A DNA stretch of 64,000 nucleotides from Candidatus Koribacter versatilis Ellin345. Lineage in GTDB: Bacteria; Acidobacteriota; Terriglobia; Terriglobales; Acidobacteriaceae. Both the position numbers and the translations under genes were made by a program. How positions within the stretch are numbered: position 1 is the first letter of the stretch; each line of letters begins with the position of its first letter. The stretch covers positions 372,001 to 436,000 of the forward strand of contig NC_008009.1 of the NCBI RefSeq assembly GCF_000014005.1. The letters run 5' to 3'. The notes below the pieces were generated by a model that had not been told where the DNA came from, made no database searches, and saw only the letters and a list, made by a program, of their open reading frames with translations. Shown piece by piece: positions 43,921 through 51,980 of the stretch.

Positions 43921-46338
43921 ATGACGACATTGATGCAGGACGTTCGATACGCCTTCCGCCAGCTTTACAAGAAGCCCGGCTTTTCGTTTACAGCGGTCTT
44001 CACTATCGCCCTCGCGATTGGCGTCGCGACCGCCGTCTTCAGTGTCCTGTACGCGATCCTCATCCGTCCGCTGCCCTTCGATCAGCCCGACAAGATTTTC
44101 TTCCTGCAAGGCTATTCGCCGCAGGGATACACCCAGCCCGCCGCCTACCCCGAGTACCTGCACTGGCGCCGCAACACCCAGAGTTTCAGCGCCCTCGCCG
44201 GCTATTCGCGCGGCTCTGCGAATTTTGAAACCAACGGCGGTCCGGTACCGATCACCAGCGTCAGCACCACCGACAACTTCTTCCAAGTCTTCGGCGTGAA
44301 TCCGATCCTCGGACGCACCTTCGCCGATGGCGAAGACCAGCCCGGCAAGAACGATGTCGTCGTGCTCAGCTATGAATCCTGGCAGCAGGACTTCGGCGGC
44401 CGCCAGGACGTTACCGGCGCGACCGCGAAAATTGATGGCCGACCGTACTCCATCATTGGCGTAATGCCCGCTGGCTTCCGCTATCCGATCAGCGCTGCTC
44501 ACGCCGTGTACTTGCCACTGCACATCCCCAAAGACCTTGCCGAATCCAAAGGCTCGCACTGGATGCCCATGGTTGCGCGCTTGAAGAATGGCGTTACCTC
44601 GAAGCAGGCGGAAGACGACATGGGCCGTGCTATGGAATCCTATGCCGTGGAGAATCCCGACGCCAAGGGCCGTCGCATGAACATCGAAGGCATCGCCGCG
44701 CACGTAGTCGGCGATACCGGCGCTCCTCTCAAGGTCCTGCTCTTCGCGGTTCTCGCGGTGCTCGGCATCGGCTGCGCCAACTTCGCCGGACTCTTGCTTG
44801 CTCGCGGTGTGAAGCGCGAACGTGAAGTTGCTGTGCGCTCCGCCATCGGCGCGACCCGCACTCGCCTTGTCCGCCAAATGCTCACCGAGACCGTGATGCT
44901 CGCGATCGCCGGCACTCTGGGCGGAGTCCTGCTGGCCTTCCTCCTGCTCTCCGGAATCACCAAGCTCCTCATTGCCGCTCTCGCTCGCGGCGCCGACGTT
45001 CAGATCAACATCCCCGTTCTGGTCGCCTCGCTCGCGGTTGCGATCATCACCGCACTCGTCGCCGGTGTGGTTCCTGCGCTTCGTCTGTCGAGCATTGCCC
45101 CGTCGTTGGCGCTCAAAGCCGGTGGCAGTGCAGGCTCTGCCCGCGGACAGCATCATCTCCGTGCGGTCTTCATCGTTACCCAGATCGCACTCGCGCTCGT
45201 CCTTCTCGTTACCTCCGGCCTGCTCATGCGCACGCTCGCCGGCCTGCGCAGCACCGACCTCGGCTTCACCACCAACAACATGATCGCCACCGAACTCGAT
45301 CTTTCGCGCGGCGCCTACGAAAATCGCGACGTCGTCACCGAGTTCTACAACCCGCTGATGGAAAAAGTTCAGGCGATCCCCGGCGTCAAAGCCGCCGGCA
45401 TGATCCAGATCATCCCCATCCAGAACTGGGGATGGAACAGCGATGTCCAAATCGTCGGCAAGCCTCCCGCGCCCAAAGGCCAGGAGCAACTCGCCGAGTA
45501 CCGTGTCGTGACCCCCGGCTATTACAGCGCCATGGGCATCCGCCTCTTGCGCGGCCGCCTCATCGATCCCAAGCTCGATAATCGCAACACAAAGCCGGTG
45601 ACGGTCGTGAACGAAGCCTTCGTGAAGAAGTTTTTCGCGCCCGGAGAAGATCCAGTCGGCCAGCATCTCTCCGACGACGACAAGACCGAAATCGTCGGCG
45701 TCGTCAGCGACGTTCGTCAGAACATCTACGCCCCGCCGCTCGCCGAGATGGACTACGCTGTCTCACAAGTTTCTGCGAAGAACGCCTTCGGGTATCTCTC
45801 CAGCATGCAACTCGTAGTGCGCACTTCCATGGATCCCGCGGGCATGATGGGCAGTCTGCGCAATGCACTTCACGAAGTTGATCCCGGCGTTCCTTCCCGT
45901 ACTCCGGAAACGATGAAAGACGTCATCGCAGAAGTGCTCATCTTCGAGCGCCTGGAAAACTGGCTCTTCGGTACTTTCGCCGCGCTCGCGATCCTTTTGT
46001 CGATCGTCGGTCTTTATGGGCTCATCAGCCACGAAGTGGATCTCTCCATTCGCGACATCGGTGTGCGCATGGCATTAGGCGCTACGCGCGCACAAGTTCT
46101 CGCGGGCGTTTACAAACGCGTCGGCCTCTTGCTCGCTATTGGAGTTGCCGGTGGACTCATCATGACCATGGCCGTGCAGAAAATTTTGTCGGCGCTGGTG
46201 GTCCTGCATCTCGGCAAGGATGCGGTCACCATCGTCTCTCTTGCAGCAGGATTAGCATTGTTCGGATTACTGGCAGCACTGCTGCCTGCGCGGCGAGCGG
46301 CTTCTACCGAGCCGATGACCGCGCTTCGTTACGAATAG
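43921..46338 (+). CDS. ADOP-type duplicated MacB/FtsX permease, copy D
   Basis: 805 residues. TM1 (PGFSFTAVFTIALAIGVATAVFSVLYAILIRPL) differs from the GIGAN form of the other copies. Periplasmic core, FtsX block (LLFAVLAVLGIGCANFAGLLLARGVKREREVAVRSAIGATRTRLVRQ), second half (LRAVFIVTQIALALVLLVTSGLLMRT) and end PARRAASTEPMTALRYE follow. It starts 7 nt after copy C with GAGG upstream. The four copies are clearly diverged, so this is not a recent tandem duplication. Confidence 0.92.
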   Translation: MTTLMQDVRYAFRQLYKKPGFSFTAVFTIALAIGVATAVFSVLYAILIRPLPFDQPDKIFFLQGYSPQGYTQPAAYPEYLHWRRNTQSFSALAGYSRGSANFETNGGPVPITSVSTTDNFFQVFGVNPILGRTFADGEDQPGKNDVVVLSYESWQQDFGGRQDVTGATAKIDGRPYSIIGVMPAGFRYPISAAHAVYLPLHIPKDLAESKGSHWMPMVARLKNGVTSKQAEDDMGRAMESYAVENPDAKGRRMNIEGIAAHVVGDTGAPLKVLLFAVLAVLGIGCANFAGLLLARGVKREREVAVRSAIGATRTRLVRQMLTETVMLAIAGTLGGVLLAFLLLSGITKLLIAALARGADVQINIPVLVASLAVAIITALVAGVVPALRLSSIAPSLALKAGGSAGSARGQHHLRAVFIVTQIALALVLLVTSGLLMRTLAGLRSTDLGFTTNNMIATELDLSRGAYENRDVVTEFYNPLMEKVQAIPGVKAAGMIQIIPIQNWGWNSDVQIVGKPPAPKGQEQLAEYRVVTPGYYSAMGIRLLRGRLIDPKLDNRNTKPVTVVNEAFVKKFFAPGEDPVGQHLSDDDKTEIVGVVSDVRQNIYAPPLAEMDYAVSQVSAKNAFGYLSSMQLVVRTSMDPAGMMGSLRNALHEVDPGVPSRTPETMKDVIAEVLIFERLENWLFGTFAALAILLSIVGLYGLISHEVDLSIRDIGVRMALGATRAQVLAGVYKRVGLLLAIGVAGGLIMTMAVQKILSALVVLHLGKDAVTIVSLAAGLALFGLLAALLPARRAASTEPMTALRYE

Positions 46339-46353
46339 GGAACTGAGAAAAAG

Positions 46354-47064
46354 ATGATTCAACTGAAAAATGTCGAACGCAGTTACAAGACCGGAGCCGG
46401 GCAGACCTGGGTCCTGCGTCGCATCGGGTTGGATATTCAACCGGGTGAGTTCATCACCATCATGGGGCCATCAGGCGCGGGCAAATCGTCGCTCCTCAAC
46501 GCACTTGCCTTGCTCGACGACCAATGGGCCGGCGAGTACTGGTTCAAGGGCGAAGCCGTCCACGACATGAAGCGCAAGCAGCGTGCCGACATCGCGAAGA
46601 AGCACATCGGCATGGTCTTCCAGAGCTATCACCTTCTCGACGACCTCACCGTGCAGGAGAACATCGATCTGCCGCTCTCCTACAAAGACATCCCAAAGAG
46701 CGAGCGCCAGAGCATGGTGGCCGACACCCTCGATCGCTTCCAGATCGTCGCGAAAAAAGACCTCTATCCCAACCAGTTGTCCGGCGGACAACAGCAGTTG
46801 GTCGGCATTGCGCGTGCAGTGATTCACAATCCCGCGTTGCTGCTCGCCGACGAACCCACCGGCAACCTGCATTCCAGCCAGGCCAAGGAGATCATGGAGC
46901 TGTTCAAGGAACTCAACCAGCAAGGCACGACCATCGTGCAGGTCACGCACTCGGAAGTGAATGCCTCCTATGGCACGCGCACGCTGCAAATGCGCGATGG
47001 ATGGCTCGTGGGCGACACATCCAACCCGAACCTGCAATTCCAGGGCGAGGCGGCCACCCGATGA
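46354..47064 (+). CDS. ABC transporter ATPase (MacB/LolD-type), second, with altered D-loop
   Basis: 236 residues. Walker A GPSGAGKSS, Q-loop VFQSYHLLDDLTVQENIDLPL and Walker B LLLADEP are intact. The signature reads LSGGQQQLVGIARAV (Leu where Arg is usual), the D-loop is GNLHS instead of GNLDS, and the switch region is VTHSE rather than VTHD. It probably still hydrolyses ATP but may pair with the canonical ATPase as a heterodimer. It is 15 nt after copy D and overlaps the TolC-type gene by 4 nt. Confidence 0.93.
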   Translation: MIQLKNVERSYKTGAGQTWVLRRIGLDIQPGEFITIMGPSGAGKSSLLNALALLDDQWAGEYWFKGEAVHDMKRKQRADIAKKHIGMVFQSYHLLDDLTVQENIDLPLSYKDIPKSERQSMVADTLDRFQIVAKKDLYPNQLSGGQQQLVGIARAVIHNPALLLADEPTGNLHSSQAKEIMELFKELNQQGTTIVQVTHSEVNASYGTRTLQMRDGWLVGDTSNPNLQFQGEAATR

Positions 47065-49049
47065 ATGATCGCTTTGCAACCCGGCTCCGCAAGACCGTCA
47101 GTCTCCTGTGTGTTTACGCGACCTTCGCCAGCACCACCGCGGCGATGGCGCAGAACACCACTGCAGGCCCGAACGCGAATAACGTCCCGGATGCACCCCC
47201 GGCACCTACCGCCGCGTCGGCCTTCAACGTCCAGGTGCCCCACAGCCATAACCCGCTGGGTCCTTACACGCCAAGCCACGTCGCGGCGCCGGTGCTTTCG
47301 AATTCGCCGCGGCTCGCTTCGCTGATTCGCGATGGCAAACTGTACTTATCGCTGAACGATTCCATCGAACTGGCGTTGGAAAATAATCTCGACCTTGCCA
47401 TTGCGCGCTACAACGTCCCCATTGCCGATACGGATATCCTCCGTACCAAGGCTGGCGGCTCGTTCCGCGGCGTTAATACCGGTGTGGTGCAGGGAACTCC
47501 GGGCGGCGGCGTGGGTGGCTTCGGCTCCGGTGCTCCGGGCGCAGGCGCGGGCGGTACGTCTAGCGGCGCAGGTGGCGCGGGCGCTGGTGCGGCTGGTCTC
47601 GTGCAATCCACGCTCGGCAGCGGTACGTTCGTCAACAGCTTCGATCCGCAGATCAACGCCAACATCGGCGTCGAACACGCGACGTCGCCTCTTTCCAACC
47701 AGACGATCTACGGTGTGCCCAGCCTGCAGTTGAACACCACTACCGGTAACTTCAATTATCAACAGGCGTTCGCCACCGGCACGCAGATTTCTTTCGACTT
47801 CAACAACAACCGTCAGATCACGAACAGCCCCAACAACAATCTCAATCCCTCACTGAATTCGCTTTACCGCATTTCTTTACAGCAACCATTGCTCGCCGGT
47901 TTCGGCTTTGGCCCGAACCTGCGCTATCTGCGTATTGCAAAGAACAACAAGAAAATTTCCGACATCGCCTTCAAAGATCAGGTCACTGCGACTGTCACGC
48001 AGATCGCCAACATCTATTGGGACCTCGTGGGTGCTTTCGAGCAAGCGCGCGTGAATCAACAGTCGCTCGACTTCGCCAACCAGACGCTCGACAACACCCG
48101 CAAGCAGTTAAAGCTCGAAGCCGTACCCGAGATGGATGTACTGCGTGCCGAGGCCGAAGTTTCTAAGCGCGCACAAGACTTGACCGTCGCCAATACCAAC
48201 CTCGAGTTGCAGGCATCGCTCATCAAGAACGCGATCACCCGCTCTCTGGATGATCCGGTTCTCGAAGCTATGCCCGTGGTTCCGACCGATCGCATGGACA
48301 CCACCGAACCGGTAACGCCGCAAAACTTGGTGGACCTCATTACCCACGCGTTGCAGTCCCGTCCGGAACTTCTCGAGTCGGATATTGACCTCGAGAACCG
48401 GCGCATCAGCCAGAAAGCCACGCGGAATGCGCTGTTGCCGTCTGTGAACCTCGTCGGCTTCTACGGCAGTGCTGGTCTCGCCGGTCTCGCGAACCCGGCC
48501 TTCGTAGGCGACAACCCGATTACCGTCCCGCCGGATTGGGGTGGATCAATTGAGAATGCGTTCAACGGTTCATCGCCGGATTACTACGTCGGCGTCAACG
48601 TGAACATCCCTATTCGCAACCGCATCGCCAAGGCTGACCAGTTCCGTTCCGAGTTGGAATACCGACAGTCGGAGTTGCGGCGGGAGCAATTGAAAAAGCA
48701 GATCCGCATCGAAGTCCGCAACGCCCAGTATGCCTATGAACAGACGGCCGCCCGTGTGGAAGCCGCGATCAAGGCCCGCGACCTGGCGCAACGCACCTTC
48801 GAAACCATGAAGAAAGAGCAGGACCTGGGTGCCGGTTCGATCTACCAGACTATGACTGCGCAACGCGACTTGGCGTTGGCATCACTCGATTTGGTGACCG
48901 CGCAGACCATCTACCAGAAATCGAAAGTCGAACTTGATCGTGCGACGGCCCAGACTTTAGAACATAATGGCGTCCACATCCAGGAGGCGATCACCGGCGT
49001 GGTCGCCGCGAACCCTGCCGAGAAACCGGCAGGAACGGAGATTAGATGA
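47061..49049 (+). CDS. TolC-family outer-membrane efflux protein
   Basis: 662 residues with a signal peptide (about 1-30, AMAQ). Two OEP domains show the duplicated helical/barrel pattern (LSLNDSIELALENNLDLAIARYNV; DLITHALQSRPELLESDIDLENRRISQKATRNALLPSVNLVGFYG; VGVNVNIPIRNRIAKADQFRSELEYRQSELRREQLKKQIRIEVRNAQYAYEQ). An unusual Gly/Ala-rich insert (GGGVGGFGSGAPGAGAGG and onward, about residues 150-190) interrupts the first domain. The ATG overlaps the ATPase stop (ATGA), which fixes the start. It forms the outer-membrane channel of the exporter. Confidence 0.93.
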   Translation: MNDRFATRLRKTVSLLCVYATFASTTAAMAQNTTAGPNANNVPDAPPAPTAASAFNVQVPHSHNPLGPYTPSHVAAPVLSNSPRLASLIRDGKLYLSLNDSIELALENNLDLAIARYNVPIADTDILRTKAGGSFRGVNTGVVQGTPGGGVGGFGSGAPGAGAGGTSSGAGGAGAGAAGLVQSTLGSGTFVNSFDPQINANIGVEHATSPLSNQTIYGVPSLQLNTTTGNFNYQQAFATGTQISFDFNNNRQITNSPNNNLNPSLNSLYRISLQQPLLAGFGFGPNLRYLRIAKNNKKISDIAFKDQVTATVTQIANIYWDLVGAFEQARVNQQSLDFANQTLDNTRKQLKLEAVPEMDVLRAEAEVSKRAQDLTVANTNLELQASLIKNAITRSLDDPVLEAMPVVPTDRMDTTEPVTPQNLVDLITHALQSRPELLESDIDLENRRISQKATRNALLPSVNLVGFYGSAGLAGLANPAFVGDNPITVPPDWGGSIENAFNGSSPDYYVGVNVNIPIRNRIAKADQFRSELEYRQSELRREQLKKQIRIEVRNAQYAYEQTAARVEAAIKARDLAQRTFETMKKEQDLGAGSIYQTMTAQRDLALASLDLVTAQTIYQKSKVELDRATAQTLEHNGVHIQEAITGVVAANPAEKPAGTEIR

Positions 49050-50461
49050 CCCAGAGTGCCACCACAGGGAACCCAAAACTAATAACAACGCCCGCGCGCT
49101 CCGAGCGCGCGGCCCGCATTTTGGCGGCGGATGACCAGGAACACATTCTCGACGCACTCAAGATCCTCCTGCGCCCCGAAGGCTACGAGGTAGACACCGC
49201 GAAGTCCCCGGTGATGGTGCGCGAGTTGCTCAATAGTAACTCGTACGACGCGCTGCTCATCGACCTCAATTACACCCGCGATACGACGTCGGGCCGCGAA
49301 GGCCTCGACTTGCTCTCCGAAATCGTCGCACAGGACAGCACCGTGCCTGTGATCGTGATGACCGCATGGGGCAGCATTGATGTCGCCGTCGAAGCCATGC
49401 GCCGGGGCGCACGCGACTTCATCCAGAAGCCTTGGGAAAACGAGCGGCTCCTGACGATTCTCCGTACCCAGGTCGAACTGTACCGAACCCTGCAGCGCGC
49501 CGAGCGGTTGCAGGCAGAGAACCAGTTGCTCCGCGCGACGGGCCTGCCGCAACTCATCGCGACGGCGCCATCGATGCAGCCAGTGCTCGATTCCATCGCC
49601 CGCATCGGTCCCTCCGACGCCAACGTTCTCATCACCGGCGAACACGGCACCGGTAAAGAAGTCGTCGCACAGACACTGCACGGCATCTCGCAGCGAGCTT
49701 CGAAGACACTCGTAGCCGTGAACACCGGCGCGTTGCCCGACACGCTCTTCGAAAGCGAACTTTTCGGCCACGTCAAAGGCGCTTTCACCGATGCCCGCAC
49801 CGACCGCATCGGACGCTTCGAATTAGCTGACGGGGGCACCATCTTCCTGGACGAAATCGGCAACGTTCCTGTCCGCCAGCAGGCAAAACTTCTCCGGGTA
49901 CTCGAAACCGGCGAGATCGAACGCGTTGGCTCCTCGAAGAGCCGCCGCGTCAATGTGCGCGTAATCTCCGCCACCAACACAGATCTTCGAGCAGCCTCGG
50001 CGCAAGGACAGTTCCGCGAGGATCTTCTTTTCCGCCTCAACACCGTCGAGATCCACATTCCACCTCTGCGCGAGCGTCGTGAGGACATCGCCGCACTTGC
50101 GCTGCACTTCCTCAAACGCTATGCCGAACGTTATCGCCGGCCGGTGCAGGGCTTGGAGAAGAGCACGCTGCAGGCGCTCATGCAATACAGTTGGCCCGGC
50201 AATGTCCGCGAACTGGATCACACCATGGAGCGCGCCGTGCTCATGGCGCGCGGTAACGAGCTTGCTCCGGCAGATCTCGGACTGGTGCAGCAGAAGCAGC
50301 AGAGCAGCCCGAATTTGGAAGAATTGAGCATCGAGTCGGTGGAGAGTATTCTCATCCGCAAAGCTCTCCAGCGTTACCACGGCAACGTCAGCCAGGCCGC
50401 CGAAGCGCTGGGCTTGAGCCGTGGGGCTCTCTATCGCCGAATGGAGAAATATGGTCTCTGA
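49046..50461 (+). CDS. NtrC-family sigma-54-dependent response regulator
   Basis: 471 residues. Receiver domain about 25-145 with phospho-acceptor D73 (LLIDLNYTRD), T106 and K128; AAA+ domain with Walker A GEHGTGKE (198-205), GAFTDA at 245-250 (the sigma-54 contact loop, usually GAFTGA), Walker B IFLDEIGN (266-273); and a C-terminal Fis-type HTH (GNVSQAAEALGLSRGALYRRMEKYGL). Its start overlaps the TolC-type stop by 4 nt. It should activate sigma-54 promoters, most simply the operon's own. Confidence 0.95.
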   Translation: MTQSATTGNPKLITTPARSERAARILAADDQEHILDALKILLRPEGYEVDTAKSPVMVRELLNSNSYDALLIDLNYTRDTTSGREGLDLLSEIVAQDSTVPVIVMTAWGSIDVAVEAMRRGARDFIQKPWENERLLTILRTQVELYRTLQRAERLQAENQLLRATGLPQLIATAPSMQPVLDSIARIGPSDANVLITGEHGTGKEVVAQTLHGISQRASKTLVAVNTGALPDTLFESELFGHVKGAFTDARTDRIGRFELADGGTIFLDEIGNVPVRQQAKLLRVLETGEIERVGSSKSRRVNVRVISATNTDLRAASAQGQFREDLLFRLNTVEIHIPPLRERREDIAALALHFLKRYAERYRRPVQGLEKSTLQALMQYSWPGNVRELDHTMERAVLMARGNELAPADLGLVQQKQQSSPNLEELSIESVESILIRKALQRYHGNVSQAAEALGLSRGALYRRMEKYGL

Positions 50462-51935
50462 CGACCCGCCGGAGCGGACCATGGGGTTCGCCGCGGGCAG
50501 CGGCCAGCACTCGGAACGCGCCAAGGCCGCGATCGCTAACACCCGCTCGGCGGACGAGGCCCCATCGCGAACCGCCGCGCCCTTCCGCACCAAGCGCTCG
50601 CGCATTCGCTACGAAAGGCGCGTGCTGCTGCTGGCCTTCCTCGTTGCGCTGCCCAGCATGATCGTCAGCGTCATTCTTGTTCTCATTCAGAAATGGACGA
50701 TTGACGCCAAAATCGCGCTGCTCGCCGGCGAGAGCATCGCGTGGCTCCTGCTCGTTCTCGCCCAGCATGAGCAGATTGTGCGTCCGTTGCAAACCTTGAC
50801 CAATGTGGTCGCCGCACTCCGCGAAGAGGACTACTCGTTCCGTGCTCGCGGCGCCGCCATGGACGACGCGCTCGGCGAACTAGCCATCGAAGTCAATGCC
50901 CTCGCCGACGTGCTCACCATCCAGAAGACCAGCGCGATCGAAGCCACCGCACTGCTGTCGCGCATTGTCGAAGAAATTGACGCACCGCTCTTTGCCTTCG
51001 ATCCCGAACACAAACTTAAGCTCGTAAATTCCGCTGGCGAGCGCCTCCTGCAGCAGCCCGCCACAAAACTTCTCGGATCCACTGCCACCGAACTAAACCT
51101 GCAAGTGGCCTTTGAGGCCGAAAGCGAATCGCTCGTTCCATTGCCCTACAGCCCGAACTCGCGCTGGATGGTGCGCCGCAGCAGCTTCCGCCAGGATGGC
51201 GTTCCGCACACGCTGATCGTTCTCTCTGACGTTAGCCGCGCCCTCCGCGAAGAAGAGCGGAGTGCCTGGCAGAAACTCATTCGTGTGCTCGGCCACGAAC
51301 TCAACAACTCGCTCGCACCCATCAAGTCCATCGCCGGCAGCCTGAACTCACGCTTGAAGCGCACGTCCCTCAGCGACGAAGAACGCGAAGACTTCGAAAA
51401 GGGCCTCTCCATCGTCGAAGGCCGCGCCGAGTCGCTAAACCGCTTCCTTCAGGCCTATCGCCAGTTGGCGACCATGCCCCCGCCGAAGCTCAAGCTTGTC
51501 TCCATGAAGTCGCTGGTGGAACGCGTCGCCGGGCTCGAAACCCGCGTCGTCGTCGAGGTGCGTAATAATCCCGACGTTCATTTGCAGGCCGATCCCGACC
51601 AGCTCGAGCAGATGATGATCAACCTGGTCAAGAACGCCGTAGAAGCCTCCAAAGAAATGCAGCAGCCTGAAACTCCGGAACCGCCGGAAGTCATCGTTGG
51701 CTGGGATGCCGAGCCCGCGGCCATCATCCTCAAAGTCGAAGACAACGGCCCCGGCATCATGAACCCGAGCAATGCCTTCGTTCCGTTCTATACGACGAAG
51801 CAGGGAGGCAGCGGCATCGGCCTCGTTCTTTCACGCCAGATCGCCGAAGCCCACGGCGGCCGCCTAGAGTTGATCAACCGCGAAGGCACCCGCGGCTGCA
51901 TGGCGCGCGTCACCCTCCCCCGCGGACGCGATTAG
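50451..51935 (+). CDS. NtrY-type sensor histidine kinase
   Basis: 494 residues. One or two membrane helices (VLLLAFLVALPSMIVSVILVLIQ; LLAGESIAWLLLVLAQ, about 58-105) enclose almost no periplasmic sensor. Then a HAMP-like segment, a PAS domain (RIVEEIDAPLFAFDPEHKLKLVN), the phospho-His motif GHELNNSLAPIKS (H282), N-box NLVKNAVEAS, DNGPGI and GSGIGL. A lack of periplasmic domain suggests sensing within the membrane or by the PAS. The start at 50451 follows GGAG and overlaps the regulator by 11 nt. Confidence 0.93.
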   Translation: MVSDDPPERTMGFAAGSGQHSERAKAAIANTRSADEAPSRTAAPFRTKRSRIRYERRVLLLAFLVALPSMIVSVILVLIQKWTIDAKIALLAGESIAWLLLVLAQHEQIVRPLQTLTNVVAALREEDYSFRARGAAMDDALGELAIEVNALADVLTIQKTSAIEATALLSRIVEEIDAPLFAFDPEHKLKLVNSAGERLLQQPATKLLGSTATELNLQVAFEAESESLVPLPYSPNSRWMVRRSSFRQDGVPHTLIVLSDVSRALREEERSAWQKLIRVLGHELNNSLAPIKSIAGSLNSRLKRTSLSDEEREDFEKGLSIVEGRAESLNRFLQAYRQLATMPPPKLKLVSMKSLVERVAGLETRVVVEVRNNPDVHLQADPDQLEQMMINLVKNAVEASKEMQQPETPEPPEVIVGWDAEPAAIILKVEDNGPGIMNPSNAFVPFYTTKQGGSGIGLVLSRQIAEAHGGRLELINREGTRGCMARVTLPRGRD

Positions 51936-51947
51936 CCCCACCGCGCT

Positions 51948-51953
51948 TATAAT
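51948..51953 (+). promoter_or_regulatory. TATAAT -10-like hexamer upstream of the glycosidase gene
   Basis: An exact TATAAT 33 bp before the start at 51981, in the 45-nt gap after the kinase gene. No good -35 partner is visible at 16-18 bp. Confidence 0.3.
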
Positions 51954-51980
51954 GCGCAGGCGGAGTTCACCGCCGTTCTC

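Noticed and set aside
43891-45666. A 591-residue minus-strand frame opposite permease D
   Set aside because: Composition is His/Asp/Gly-rich with no recognisable fold; the plus strand encodes a clear ADOP permease.
46524-47060. Upstream extension of the TolC-type reading frame inside the second ATPase gene
   Set aside because: It is a shadow frame; a proper signal peptide begins at 47061 with the usual ATGA overlap.
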